Assembly (NCBI GenBank): GCA_045658545.1
Contig: JAZOVE010000021.1
Location: forward strand, 1-64,000
Length of the DNA: 64,000 bases
Origin: Proelusimicrobium sp045658545
Lineage (GTDB): Bacteria; Elusimicrobiota; Elusimicrobia; Elusimicrobiales; Elusimicrobiaceae
Direction: 5' to 3'
Both the position numbers and the translations under genes were made by a program. The notes beneath the pieces are model-generated. The model ran no database searches, was not told the origin of the DNA, and saw only the letters and a list, made by a program, of their open reading frames with translations. Below are positions 24,887 through 34,835 of the stretch, piece after piece (within the stretch, counting starts at the first letter, position 1; each line of letters begins with the position of its first letter).

Positions 24887-25770
24887 ATTTGCCCCCCTGT
24901 TTTGCTTTTTGGATGACAATGATTATAAACTTTTTTAAGACGGTCAAGTGAAACATGTGTATAAACTTGTGTTGCACTTAAACTTTTGTGGCCAAGCATT
25001 TCCTGCAAAGTTTTCAAATCACAACCGTTATTTAATAAATGCGTTGCAAAAGTATGGCGCAAACTGTGCGGCGTAATATGGCGGACAAGTTTTGTATTAA
25101 TTGCGCTCTGTTTAATAATTTTTCTTATCCCTTCCCCGCTGATACGGCGGTTATAACTACTTAAGAACAAAGGATCCGAAGGCAAATATTTAGGCCGCGT
25201 GAGAAGATAATTTTGTATACTGTCAAGCGCAATATCGGTTATGGGGACAATGCGTTCTTTTGAACCTTTACCCAAAACTTTTGCATAGCCCTGTTCAAAA
25301 TTTATATCGCAAACATTTAAGCCGGTAAGTTCGCTGCGGCGCAAACCGCTTGAATATAAAAGTTCCAAAATGGCTTTATTTCTTAAAGCATATAATTTGC
25401 TTGGTTGCGCTTCCATTAAATTTGTGGCTTCTTCTTGCGTTAGAAATTTAGGAAGTAATTTCTCGCGCTTTGGTGCATCAAAAAGTTTAAAAGGATTTAA
25501 TTTTATTAAATTACGCGTTTCCAAAAATTTAGCAAAACTTCTTAAAGAACTTATTTTACGGAGCATAGTGTTGCGCTTGATTTGCGTGGAATTCTCCACC
25601 GCCAAATAAGAGCGAATATTCCTAATATTAAAGTCCTTAATTTGTGTTAAATTATTTTTTGCAAAGAAAGTGTATGCGTCCTCTAAATCCTTGGTATAAG
25701 CCCTAAGGGTATGCGGGGACATATTACGAACTTTCAAACTTTGCAAAAAATTATTTATTTGGTTCTGCAT
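24883..25770 (-). CDS. xerC: Tyrosine recombinase XerC/XerD-like
   Basis: Site-specific recombinase of 295 residues, probably resolving chromosome dimers at dif. It has the N-terminal SAM-like core-binding domain (about 1-85, SPHTLRAYTKDLEDAYTFF) and the catalytic domain. Catalytic residues are visible: Arg in SSGLRRSEL, Lys in the beta-hairpin GKGSKERIVPI, HxxR in HSLRHTFATHLL, His in MLGHKSLSATQVYTHV, and the nucleophilic Tyr in the same segment. XerC and XerD cannot be separated with certainty; only one is in the window. Its 5' end overlaps topA by 20 bases. No dif-like site was identified here. Confidence 0.9.
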   Translation of the reverse strand: MQNQINNFLQSLKVRNMSPHTLRAYTKDLEDAYTFFAKNNLTQIKDFNIRNIRSYLAVENSTQIKRNTMLRKISSLRSFAKFLETRNLIKLNPFKLFDAPKREKLLPKFLTQEEATNLMEAQPSKLYALRNKAILELLYSSGLRRSELTGLNVCDINFEQGYAKVLGKGSKERIVPITDIALDSIQNYLLTRPKYLPSDPLFLSSYNRRISGEGIRKIIKQSAINTKLVRHITPHSLRHTFATHLLNNGCDLKTLQEMLGHKSLSATQVYTHVSLDRLKKVYNHCHPKSKTGGQI

Positions 25771-28024
25771 TTTTTGCTTCTATTTCTTTAATTTCTTCCG
25801 GCGTAACTTGAATAATTGTTTTGCATTTCGGGTAACCGGAACATCCTAAAAATGCACCGCGTGCGGAGTGCCTAAGCAACATTGCTTTACCGCAATTTGG
25901 GCATTTTTTGCCGGAATCTAAAGCTACTTTTGCGGCAACTTTTTTACCCTCGGAATCTATCGAATAAGTGTTTTTGCACTTTGGATACGCCGAGCAAGCC
26001 ATAAATTGCCCGCGGCGCCCTGTTCTTATTACCATAGGGGCACCGCATTTATCGCAAACTTCATTTGTTTGCTGAACGGGTGCGGCGGTTGTTGCGTTTA
26101 AATTCTTTTTGCCTTTACAATTTGGGTAATCGGAACAAACTAAATATTCGCCGTATCTGCTATGTTTTAAAAGCATTGGCTTTTGGCAAATCGGGCATTT
26201 TTCGTCTGTTTTAACAGGACCGGAATTCATATTTTGCGAAGCATTTTTTAAGTCACGTGAAAAACCTGTATAAAAATCAGACAAAACCGCTACCCATTTT
26301 TTATTACCTTCGGCGATATCGTCAAGTTTTTCTTCAACGCCGGCGGTATAAGAAAGGTCCATAATATCTTTGAAAAATTCTTTTAAATGTTCCGTAACCC
26401 TTATACCCAAAGGTGTTGCGGTAAGTTTTGTGGACTTCGGCAATTTTTCAATATATTTCCTGTCCATAATAGTTTTTATCGTAGGTGCATAAGTGGACGG
26501 GCGGCCGATACCATGCTTTTCCAATGTCTTGATTAAACTTGCTTCGTTATAGTTTGGCGGTGGTGCGGTTTTATGGTCTTTAGTTTCAATATCAACTAAA
26601 GTTAAAGTGTCGCCTTGTTCTAAAGCAGGGAGTAAAGCGGTGGAAGATTCTTCTTTTTCGTTTTCTTCCGGTTCTTCATCTTTATAGACGGAAAGGTAAC
26701 CCTCAAACTTAACTGTTCTGCCGCTTGCACGCAGTAAACATTTTTCTTTACCGCCGGCGGAAATATCAATACTTACCGTATTAAATATTGCATCTGCCAT
26801 TTGTGAGGCAACAAAACGGAGCCAAATAAGTTCATAGAGTTTATATTGATCTGCTGTCAAAGAATTTTTAATACTTTGCGGTGTTTTGAAAACATCTGTT
26901 GGGTGAATTGCCTCGTGTGCTTCTTGCGCACCTTTTACTTTACCTTTATAAACAGGTGCTTTTGCGGGGGCAAACTGCGGGCCGTATTTTTCTTTAATAA
27001 ATTTATTTGTTTGGGTTTGGAGTAGTTTGGAAACATTGAAAGAGTCCGTTCTCATATAAGTAATCAAACCCACATTTTTCCCTGCAATTTCCACACCTTC
27101 GTATAAAGATTGTGCCGTTTGCATTGTTTTTTGAGGTGAAAACCCAAGTTTATTATATGCATCTTGCTGCAAAGTACTTGTAATAAAAGGAGGTTTTGGA
27201 TGTTGTTTGACTTCTTTCTTTTCAACCTTTTCAACTGTTAAAGGGCCTTCCCTTAAAGCTGCATTTACGACGGCTAAACTTTCATTAGTATCAAAAACGG
27301 TGGACTTAACTTTATAGTCCTCGGCAAAGAGTTTATAAGTTGTAGTATTTTCAACATTTTTACCTTGCCATTTCAAAACACGTGCAAAAAATTGCGGTTT
27401 TGAGTCCTTCTTTTCAAGTTTAGCGCGCAAAGTCCAATAAACTTTACTTTTGAAATCTGCAATTTCTTTTGCCCTTTCGGCAAGCAAACGAACTGCCACA
27501 GATTGAACGCGCCCTGCACTTAAACCGCTTGTAATTTTACGCCATAAAATAGGTGAAATTTTATAACCTACAAGACGGTCTAAAACACGGCGTGCTTGTT
27601 GCGCATCAACTAAATTATGGTCTATGGCACGGGCATTATCAAAACTTTCTTTAATGGCAGTATCAGTAATTTCGTGGAAAAATATACGGCGTGTATTTTC
27701 CGGTTTAAGTTTTAAAAGTTGTTCAAGATGCCAGGCGATAGCTTCCCCTTCTCTATCAGGGTCGGTAGCAAGGTAAACGACTGATGCTTTTTTTACCGCA
27801 TCTTTTAAATCCGCAATAATTTTTGGTTTACCGCTTACTACATAAGTAGGTTTAAAATCATGTTGTTCATCAACACCGATTTCTTTTGAAGGCAAATCTC
27901 TAACATGCCCGAAAGAGCTTTTAACAATATAATTAGGCCCTAAAATTTTGCCGATAGTGCGTTGTTTTGTGGGAGATTCCACAATAACAAGGGCTTTGCC
28001 TGTTGTAGATTTTTTTACTGTCAT
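25751..28024 (-). CDS. topA: DNA topoisomerase I
   Basis: Type IA topoisomerase relaxing negative supercoils. The 757-residue protein opens with the TOPRIM domain (ALVIVESPTKQRTIGKILG, then TDPDREGEAIAWHL with the metal-binding acidic residues). The central domains include SAGRVQSVAVRLL and the catalytic Tyr in ITYMRTDSFNV near residue 320. At the C-terminus there are three four-Cys zinc ribbons (CPICQKPM, CDKCGAPM and CPNCGKAM starts). GAGGTG precedes the ATG. It sits 24 bases downstream of dprA, a very common dprA-topA-xer arrangement. Confidence 0.96.
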   Translation of the reverse strand: MTVKKSTTGKALVIVESPTKQRTIGKILGPNYIVKSSFGHVRDLPSKEIGVDEQHDFKPTYVVSGKPKIIADLKDAVKKASVVYLATDPDREGEAIAWHLEQLLKLKPENTRRIFFHEITDTAIKESFDNARAIDHNLVDAQQARRVLDRLVGYKISPILWRKITSGLSAGRVQSVAVRLLAERAKEIADFKSKVYWTLRAKLEKKDSKPQFFARVLKWQGKNVENTTTYKLFAEDYKVKSTVFDTNESLAVVNAALREGPLTVEKVEKKEVKQHPKPPFITSTLQQDAYNKLGFSPQKTMQTAQSLYEGVEIAGKNVGLITYMRTDSFNVSKLLQTQTNKFIKEKYGPQFAPAKAPVYKGKVKGAQEAHEAIHPTDVFKTPQSIKNSLTADQYKLYELIWLRFVASQMADAIFNTVSIDISAGGKEKCLLRASGRTVKFEGYLSVYKDEEPEENEKEESSTALLPALEQGDTLTLVDIETKDHKTAPPPNYNEASLIKTLEKHGIGRPSTYAPTIKTIMDRKYIEKLPKSTKLTATPLGIRVTEHLKEFFKDIMDLSYTAGVEEKLDDIAEGNKKWVAVLSDFYTGFSRDLKNASQNMNSGPVKTDEKCPICQKPMLLKHSRYGEYLVCSDYPNCKGKKNLNATTAAPVQQTNEVCDKCGAPMVIRTGRRGQFMACSAYPKCKNTYSIDSEGKKVAAKVALDSGKKCPNCGKAMLLRHSARGAFLGCSGYPKCKTIIQVTPEEIKEIEAKNAEPNK

Positions 28025-28048
28025 TTCACACCTCTAAATTTAATAAAT

Positions 28049-29161
28049 CTAAATTTTTGCTTTTGAATATTTACCGTCTTCACATCTCAAATAACCGCTT
28101 ATTTCAAGCGAAAATAAAATTGTTGATAAACTCGGAACATCCATATTTAATTTTACGGAAAGTTCATCTACCGTACTTTCCCCTGCACCGATTGCATCAA
28201 TAATTTTTGCTTCTTCGGGGGAAAGATCTAAAACTTCTTCTTTTTCTTTATAAATTTCTTTTGTTTTTAAAGTGCTTTTGATATTAACGGGTAAAGCATC
28301 AATAATATCACGCGCATCCAAACAAATGCCGGCACCTTCTTTAATAAGTTTATTCGGGCCACCGCTGGTTGGGGAATCTATCGGGCCGGGAACGGCAAAA
28401 ACATCAAGCCCTTGCTCTAAAGCCATTTTTGCGGTTATCAATGCGCCGGACTTAACTTCCCCCTCAACAACTAATGCAACTCTTGAAAGGGCGGCAATAA
28501 GGCGGTTTCTTCTCGGAAAATGCTGGGCAAGCGGCGCAGTAGCAAAAGGATATTCAGAAATTATGGCACCGCCGTTTTCAATAATACCTAAAGCAAGTTC
28601 TTTATTTTCCGACGGATAACAACGCCCGATACCTGTACCGATTAAAGCCCAAGTCGGTTTTTTACGTTTAACAGCTTCGGCGTGGGCAACGCTATCAATT
28701 CCGCGCGCAAGGCCGCTAACTATAATTATACCCGCATCAGCCAAATCACCGGCAAGTTTAATTGTTGCGCGCCTGCCATAAGGCGTAATTTTGCGTGTGC
28801 CGACAATGGCAACTGTCGGTGCTAAATTTGTATCTAAATTACCGCGCACATAAATAACCAAAGGCGGTTCTTTAATATTTAAAAATTCTTGTGGGTAGCC
28901 CTCTTCCCCTTTAATATAAATATGCCCGCCGACTTTTGCGGTATTTTCTATTTCTTTTTCCGCATCTAATTCTAAAGCGGATTTTAAAAAATATTCTGCA
29001 GTTTCAAGTGAAATTTTACCTTCTTCACTTAAAACTTTAGTGGTTTGTTTTAAAATTTCTTGGCCGCTGCCGAAAATTTCCAAAAGACGTTCAAGCCAGT
29101 CAGTTCTTAAATAACTAAAGGCGTTAATTTTAATTAATGCTAACTTTTCTTCCGGTTTCAT
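28049..29161 (-). CDS. dprA: DNA-processing protein DprA
   Basis: Loads RecA onto incoming single-stranded DNA during natural transformation. The 370-residue protein has an N-terminal SAM-like region (1-80), the Rossmann DNA-binding core with VAIVGTRKITPYGRRA, SGLARGIDSVAHAEAVKRKKPT and FPRRNRLIAALSRVALVVEG, and a C-terminal winged-helix DprA_WH domain (LSPEEAKIIDAIGAG onward). All expected parts are present. It overlaps comM by one base (TAATG). The comM-dprA pairing, together with pilins, suggests this organism can take up DNA, although comEA/comEC are not in the window. Confidence 0.95.
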   Translation of the reverse strand: MKPEEKLALIKINAFSYLRTDWLERLLEIFGSGQEILKQTTKVLSEEGKISLETAEYFLKSALELDAEKEIENTAKVGGHIYIKGEEGYPQEFLNIKEPPLVIYVRGNLDTNLAPTVAIVGTRKITPYGRRATIKLAGDLADAGIIIVSGLARGIDSVAHAEAVKRKKPTWALIGTGIGRCYPSENKELALGIIENGGAIISEYPFATAPLAQHFPRRNRLIAALSRVALVVEGEVKSGALITAKMALEQGLDVFAVPGPIDSPTSGGPNKLIKEGAGICLDARDIIDALPVNIKSTLKTKEIYKEKEEVLDLSPEEAKIIDAIGAGESTVDELSVKLNMDVPSLSTILFSLEISGYLRCEDGKYSKAKI

Positions 29162-30705
29162 TAAATATCACTAACTCCTTTCCTATCTAAAGGCCTGTAT
29201 TGCATAACTTCTATTATATGTTCTTTTTTGATATTTGGGCTGCCTTCTAAATCAGCAATAGTGCGTGCTGTTTTTAAAATTTTATCTAAACTTCTGGCGG
29301 AAAGACCAAGCTTTTTCATTGCAAGTTCTAAAATTTCACCGCCGCCTTCCGGTAAAGGACAATATTTTTTTATTTCCGACACTGTCATAAAAGCATTGGC
29401 AGTTGTTTTGGAATTTTTAAAACGCTCTTCTTGGATTTTTCGGGCTTTAATTACACGTTCGCGAATTTGTGCGCTTGTTTCGCCTTCACTTTTTGCCTGC
29501 CAATCTTTATAATTAACAGGGTTTAAATTGACTGTTAAATCAATTCTGTCAAGTAAAGGACCTGATACTTTTGACTTATACCTGCTTATTTGTACCGGTG
29601 TACAATTACAAGTTTTTACAGGATGGCCGTGATAACCGCAAGGGCATGGGTTCATAGCCGCAATTAAAGTAAATTTTGCTGGGAAAGTTAAAGTATCTTT
29701 TGCGCGGGCAATAGTTACTTTAAAAGTTTCCAAAGGTTCACGCAAAACTTCAAGAGAATTGCGGGAAAATTCCGCAAACTCGTCTAAAAATAAAATACCG
29801 TTATGTGCTAAACTTGCTTCACCCGGTTTTGGGTTTGCACCGCCGCCGATTAAAGCAATATTTGAAATTGTATGGTGCGGTTCTCTAAACGGCCTTTGAA
29901 AAATTTTTTTACCTTTACCAAGTAAACGGCAAACGGAATATATTTGCAAAATTTCAAGCATTTCTTCTTTAGTCAAAGGCGGTAAAATGCTTGAAAAACG
30001 TTTTGCCAACATACTTTTACCTGTACCGGGGGTACCTATCATCAAAACATTATGGCCGCCTGCGGCGGCAATTTCCAAAGCGCGTTTGGCAAGTGCTTGA
30101 CCTTTAACTTCCGAAAAATCTTCTTTAAGTTCATAATTTTCAAGTAAATCTTCGGGCTTTTGTGCTTTATATTCTTGGTGGAATAAAATATTGCCTTCAA
30201 GCAAATCTATAACTTCTTTTAAAGAACTTGCGCCGAAATTAGGAACATCGGCAAATTCCCCTTCTTCTTTATTTGCTAAAGGAATAACTGCCTTCTTTGT
30301 ACCGGTTTTTCTTAAAGCAATAAGCATCGGTAAAACACCGGCACAGGCGTGAATTTTACCGTTTAAACCAAGTTCACCGATAAAAACCATTTCAGTTAAT
30401 TTGTTTTGTGCAATATTGCTTAAAGCACCGCTTGCAGCCAAAATACCTAAGGCGATAGGTAAGTCAAAATGTGTGCCTGTTTTTTTAATTTCAGCGGGAA
30501 CTAAATTGACGGTAATTTTTCTTAAAGGGAAATCAAAACCGCTATTGCGAATTGCCGCTTGTACGCGGTCTTTTGCTTCTTTAACTTCCTGTTCGGGAAG
30601 ACCGACAATAGTAAAAGTGGGTGAACCGCCGGCAATGTCAACTTCTACTTTGACAATAAAACCGTCTAAAGCCTTGATTGCGGAGGTTAACACACTTGAA
30701 AGCAT
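29161..30705 (-). CDS. comM: ComM/YifB-family AAA+ helicase (Mg-chelatase-like)
   Basis: Hexameric branch-migration ATPase promoting integration of transforming DNA. The 514-residue product has the N-terminal Lon-like ChlI domain (about 1-165, VKVEVDIAGGSPTFTIVGLP) and the Mg-chelatase AAA+ core with Walker A GTPGTGKSMLAKR and Walker B LFLDEFAEF. A zinc-binding CPCGYHGHPVKTCNC and a C-terminal Mg_chelatase_C domain (LSARSLDKILKTARTIADL) complete it. One-base overlaps with the upstream lipoprotein gene and downstream dprA indicate an operon. Confidence 0.94.
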   Translation of the reverse strand: MLSSVLTSAIKALDGFIVKVEVDIAGGSPTFTIVGLPEQEVKEAKDRVQAAIRNSGFDFPLRKITVNLVPAEIKKTGTHFDLPIALGILAASGALSNIAQNKLTEMVFIGELGLNGKIHACAGVLPMLIALRKTGTKKAVIPLANKEEGEFADVPNFGASSLKEVIDLLEGNILFHQEYKAQKPEDLLENYELKEDFSEVKGQALAKRALEIAAAGGHNVLMIGTPGTGKSMLAKRFSSILPPLTKEEMLEILQIYSVCRLLGKGKKIFQRPFREPHHTISNIALIGGGANPKPGEASLAHNGILFLDEFAEFSRNSLEVLREPLETFKVTIARAKDTLTFPAKFTLIAAMNPCPCGYHGHPVKTCNCTPVQISRYKSKVSGPLLDRIDLTVNLNPVNYKDWQAKSEGETSAQIRERVIKARKIQEERFKNSKTTANAFMTVSEIKKYCPLPEGGGEILELAMKKLGLSARSLDKILKTARTIADLEGSPNIKKEHIIEVMQYRPLDRKGVSDI

Positions 30706-31808
30706 TAAATAAATTCCATTGTTATACTATCGGCAGTAGTATTTATAACCGTAAAATTCGCAACATTTTTGCGCAAAATTTTAGCGGAAAATTCTTCTGC
30801 GGCAGAAACTTTTGCCTGCACTGTAAAAGTAGCGGTTGAGTTTCTGTATTTAACTAAAGCGAAATCTTCAATATCCCTTTGAGCGCGCATAATATTTTGG
30901 AGTTTTTCCAAACGCTCAATAGTATTAACATTAGCAACAATAAAATTAAATGTTTTAGCGGAATTGATGGCCTGTGTTATACTTTCTTCCATTTGCTCGG
31001 TTGCTGTTTGGCAAGCATTTGTTAAAGCCTTTTGTTCGGCTAAACTTTGTACGGCATCTAATCCGCTTGCATTTTCTGATGCTTCCGCAACGGTTTGATA
31101 ATTGCTTGTGGCCATTACTCTTAAATTTACTTTTGCCCTTATCGGCTTAAATGTAGTGGTTAAAGCTGCTGCGCTTTCCAGGGGGGCGGCCTCTGCTTCC
31201 GCGACGATGACAAAACGCGCACCTTCTTTTTTTGCTTTATCAATAAAAGAAGTAAGGTCTGTTAAATTATTTTCACTCAAAGTTCCGCCGTCAAGCAAAG
31301 TGTAAGGGAAATTTTTAAGGGCTTTATAAATACCTTGACGACAATATTGTTTTAAAGAGACTTCACCGTTAAGCATTTCCCTTGAAGCAACCAAAATATT
31401 TGTTTTGCGGACATAAGCGCTATCTTCAATCTCTTTAATTTTAGTAGCTAAATCGCTAACTAAAACCATAACGCGACCTTCCACATAAAATTTATCGCCC
31501 TTTCTGTAAGATGAAGAAACATAAGAATTCCTGATATATTTTTTATATCCGTCTAAAATATCTGTTTTTACTCTTTCAGGATATTCTATTAAACTGTTTG
31601 AAGAAAGAAACACCCTTGCAGCTTTTTCAACGGCAGCTTTTTCTGCCAAATTAAGACCTTCAGACTTCATTGAAGAAACAGATCCTTCCACGAAAGGAAC
31701 TTCCGCACTTGCCATAACATATTCACCTTCTCCTTTAGGGCCAATGTGAAACCTTTGGCAAGCATTTAATGAAATACATAAAGCCAATAAAAACAGAAAC
31801 TTTTTCAT
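30705..31808 (-). CDS. LPP20/FlgT-like lipoprotein
   Basis: A 367-residue predicted lipoprotein, with signal peptide MKKFLFLLALCISLNAC and lipobox LNAC (Cys17). The first half resembles the LPP20/FlgT-N fold: repeated helices with EGLNLAEKAAVEKAARVFLSS, then a strand-rich segment with YRKGDKFYVEGRVMVLVSDLA. The middle resembles the FlgT middle domain, ILVASREMLNGEVSLKQY onward, with a Rossmann-like FVIVAEAEAAPLE. The rest repeats an LPP20-like unit (ASENASGLDAVQSLAEQKAL). FlgT acts in flagellar assembly in Vibrio, but no flagellar genes are here. It is co-transcribed with the DnaA-like gene 9 bases upstream; a functional link is possible but unproven. Confidence 0.65.
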   Translation of the reverse strand: MKKFLFLLALCISLNACQRFHIGPKGEGEYVMASAEVPFVEGSVSSMKSEGLNLAEKAAVEKAARVFLSSNSLIEYPERVKTDILDGYKKYIRNSYVSSSYRKGDKFYVEGRVMVLVSDLATKIKEIEDSAYVRKTNILVASREMLNGEVSLKQYCRQGIYKALKNFPYTLLDGGTLSENNLTDLTSFIDKAKKEGARFVIVAEAEAAPLESAAALTTTFKPIRAKVNLRVMATSNYQTVAEASENASGLDAVQSLAEQKALTNACQTATEQMEESITQAINSAKTFNFIVANVNTIERLEKLQNIMRAQRDIEDFALVKYRNSTATFTVQAKVSAAEEFSAKILRKNVANFTVINTTADSITMEFI

Positions 31809-31817
31809 ACTAACTCC

Positions 31818-34800
31818 TTATTTCAAAATATCACCAAGCATTTTAACATAAGCACTCGGTTTTTTGATATCTTCAAAATTTATTGTACCGCAACGAATCA
31901 TCATAACTTCCAACATGTGTGATAAGATATCATAGAAATTATTCCTTATAGGTTCTTTGCTCTCAAGTAATGATGGCCCTAAAATAATTGCACCTTTTAA
32001 ACCCTTTAAATCACAAATATTAGCTATTTTAAAAGCGGAGGAAATTATATGTTCCGTTGAATAAGCAGATTTTAAAGCATAATTAAAACCGCCCCTTATA
32101 CCAAGCTCTTTTGCTGCTTCCTGAGCGGCAAAAGCAACCCAGCGGAATTTATCTATTTGTGAAGTTGGGAAAAAGAAACCAAAACTTCCCCAAGTATTTT
32201 CTTTATTTTTTTCCAAAGAGGTTACATCGGAAAAATCTTTTTTTACTATCTCACTTTCCTGATTTTCCCCTTCTACCGCTGTCATCACTTTTAACAAATC
32301 TTCATAAGACATCTTCTTTATTCCGCTGCTTTCAATACGGCGGGATAAAACTTTTACCCTTTTAACATCTATGGCAACTTCACCTAAAGATTTATTATGC
32401 CCTATAAAAAATTCCTGAATTTGATTATCCGTTAAATTTAAAAAGGAATTTGTTACTATTTTATTTGTTAATTTTGCGAAATGATCTTTGCCCGGAACTT
32501 TAACTTCGGCAATAGTTCCCATAGAAAATTTAAAGTTGACTAATTCTTCAAACCTTTTTAAACTTTCAGGTGGATATTTTGAAGATAAAATAATTTGTTT
32601 TTTATTTTGCAAAAAGTCATTTAAAACTTTTGAGATATATTCCCTGTTATGTTCATTTACGGCAGTTAAATGTACATCATCAACAATTAAGACTTCGGCA
32701 TTATTAAAAAATTCATCTAACTTATCTTTTTTACCTCTTTCTAACAAATACTGTACGCCCCTTGAAAGACGAACACCGTTTGTAAATAAAATTTTAGCTT
32801 GAGGTATCTTTTTAGAAATTTCATAACCCATAGCATTTAAGAAATGAGTTTTACCTGTACCGCTTTCCCCTTGCAAAAGGAAAGGGTTATTTGTTGTTCC
32901 TAAATTATCTAAAGTTACCATCGCCATAGCATGCGCAAAACGAATAGAAGAAATATCCATATTAGCAAAAGTGTAAGTAGGAATCAAAGGCATTTCTATC
33001 GGATAATTTTTGTACTTCGTTTCTTTCGAAGGTGTTGCGACATGTAAAGTATGGTCTATCTTCTCTTTATTTTCAGAAATGCTTTGATGATTAGTCTGTA
33101 CTTGATTAAACATATTTTGTTTTGGTGTTTGCATATTTTCCCCTTCTCCTTTTTTAACAGTATTCACGGTTGTTGTTTTCTCCTCTTTTTTAGGTTCAAC
33201 CTTTGAAGTTTCCTGTTTATTTTTAGAAATTGCTCTTGATTCTTTTATGCTCACTATACGAAATGAGGCTTCTTTGTTTTCTTGTTTTTCTTCTTGTTTT
33301 GTTTCTTGTTTTTTAACTTCTTCTTTTTTTGCCGAAGATACTGCAGAAACTTTTTTACTGTCCGATACTATATTTTTTGGTTTTTGTTGTTGTATATTGT
33401 TTTCTGTTTTTGGTTCAATATCTTTAGTTTCTGCTTTAGTTTTACTTTGTGTAAAAATTTGTGCCGGGGAAGTTAAATCTTCTTTCCCTTGCCCTTTAGG
33501 TAACACTTCTTTTTTAGCAGAAATATTTTTTTGTAATAATTCCGGAGAAGTTTTTTCTTTCGGCAACGGCATTTGTTGTTTTGGCGCTACTGTATTTTCC
33601 AATTTTTCCAAAGGGCTTGTTTCTTGTACCCCATGGAAACTTGTTTTTCCCTTTTTTTCTTCGGGTTGATCGGCGTAAAACTCACATACGGTTTCAGCAT
33701 CAAAAATATCATCAACCTGTAATTTAGCGGTTAGAGAATTTTCTGATAAATCTTCTTTTAATTGTCTTTTTGTTTCTTCACTTAATTCCTCAGAATTTAA
33801 AAGACCTTTCTTTACTATAATTCCGCTTCCTAAATTTTGGAAGGGGTTTTCTTTTGGCTGTAAGGGTTGTTGTGCATTATCTTGTTTTTGTGTTTCTTCG
33901 GTTTGTTTCGGTTCAAGAAAATTTTGTTTAACTTTATTCTCTTGTTTTAGTGAGGCTGAAAGTTTTTGATGCTCATTTGTTTTTTGTTTTTCCTGTGTTA
34001 CATTTATTTTGTCGGCTTTTTTATTTTTTATGGCTGATTTTATTTTACCGAACATATTTTTTAAAAAACCTTTTTGTTCAGGTTCTATTGAAATAGAAAC
34101 ATCTTTTATATCTTCCGAAGTAAAAGAAACAATAGTTTTGTTTTCTTCTTCTACTGCTGTCTTATTTTCTTGCGGAGGAATTGCAGAAACTTCTTGTTGT
34201 AAACTTTCTTTCTTCTCCGGTTTTTTAATATCTGAAACTGTTTGTACTAATTTTAAAGATTCCCCTTCAAGAGATATTTTTGTTTCACCGTCAGAATATT
34301 TATTATCGACAATTAAATTGTCAAAAGAAGTATCTTCCCTTGTTTTATCTACGGTAAACCCTGTTTTGGCGAGGGATACTGCCGGAATGCCGGCCACACT
34401 TTTTTGTTGTTCTTCTGAAAGGTTAATTGACTCATTAACAGTATTAACGAATATATCTTCAGGTTTATAATCTCTTTTTAAATTTGTAGACGTCATATTT
34501 ATACGAGGTATATTGGTTGAAGTATTTTCCCCAACTGTAAAAGTAGATGTTTTTAAAGCATTACCGAAAGTTTGTGTTTCACCTTGAAAAGTGGAGGAAA
34601 GGGACTCTAATCTATATCTAATTTTTTCAAGCATAGAGTCATCAGTAATACCGGATAATTCAAAAACATAATTAAAACCTTTAACTTTTATATCTGTTAA
34701 ATTACAAAAGCCGGAAAGGCCTTGTTGTATATCTTCACACCCCTGCTGATCTGCTTTTAATAAAAGCAAAAAAACAGAATTTTTTGTTAAAGTATTTTCT

Positions 34801-34823
34801 CTTATCTCGTAATTACTTATCAT
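31818..34823 (-). CDS. Large DnaA-like AAA+ ATPase with disordered central region
   Basis: A 1001-residue protein unlike any standard replication factor. Residues 1-80 form a small alpha/beta domain (VFLLLLKADQQGCEDIQQGL). Residues about 100-610 are low-complexity, rich in K, E, Q, S and T, with repeated KKEEK- and KQETK-like runs. Residues about 615-875 form a DnaA-type AAA+ module: TYTFANMDISSIRFAHAMA resembles the DnaA entry, Walker A is GESGTGKTHFL, Walker B is VLIVDDVHL, sensor 1 is ILSSKYPP, and a lid like DnaA domain III follows. Instead of the DnaA domain IV DNA-binding helix there is a 120-residue C-terminal domain of unknown type (from GSFGFFFPTSQIDKFRW). True dnaA is at 48.5 kb, so this is a separate regulator or scaffold. 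Confidence 0.75.
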   Translation of the reverse strand: MISNYEIRENTLTKNSVFLLLLKADQQGCEDIQQGLSGFCNLTDIKVKGFNYVFELSGITDDSMLEKIRYRLESLSSTFQGETQTFGNALKTSTFTVGENTSTNIPRINMTSTNLKRDYKPEDIFVNTVNESINLSEEQQKSVAGIPAVSLAKTGFTVDKTREDTSFDNLIVDNKYSDGETKISLEGESLKLVQTVSDIKKPEKKESLQQEVSAIPPQENKTAVEEENKTIVSFTSEDIKDVSISIEPEQKGFLKNMFGKIKSAIKNKKADKINVTQEKQKTNEHQKLSASLKQENKVKQNFLEPKQTEETQKQDNAQQPLQPKENPFQNLGSGIIVKKGLLNSEELSEETKRQLKEDLSENSLTAKLQVDDIFDAETVCEFYADQPEEKKGKTSFHGVQETSPLEKLENTVAPKQQMPLPKEKTSPELLQKNISAKKEVLPKGQGKEDLTSPAQIFTQSKTKAETKDIEPKTENNIQQQKPKNIVSDSKKVSAVSSAKKEEVKKQETKQEEKQENKEASFRIVSIKESRAISKNKQETSKVEPKKEEKTTTVNTVKKGEGENMQTPKQNMFNQVQTNHQSISENKEKIDHTLHVATPSKETKYKNYPIEMPLIPTYTFANMDISSIRFAHAMAMVTLDNLGTTNNPFLLQGESGTGKTHFLNAMGYEISKKIPQAKILFTNGVRLSRGVQYLLERGKKDKLDEFFNNAEVLIVDDVHLTAVNEHNREYISKVLNDFLQNKKQIILSSKYPPESLKRFEELVNFKFSMGTIAEVKVPGKDHFAKLTNKIVTNSFLNLTDNQIQEFFIGHNKSLGEVAIDVKRVKVLSRRIESSGIKKMSYEDLLKVMTAVEGENQESEIVKKDFSDVTSLEKNKENTWGSFGFFFPTSQIDKFRWVAFAAQEAAKELGIRGGFNYALKSAYSTEHIISSAFKIANICDLKGLKGAIILGPSLLESKEPIRNNFYDILSHMLEVMMIRCGTINFEDIKKPSAYVKMLGDILK

Positions 34824-34835
34824 TTCTATACCCCA

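Noticed and set aside
31818..34823. Calling the large AAA+ protein a second DnaA
   Set aside because: The DnaA domain IV signature is missing, and a complete dnaA is at the origin.
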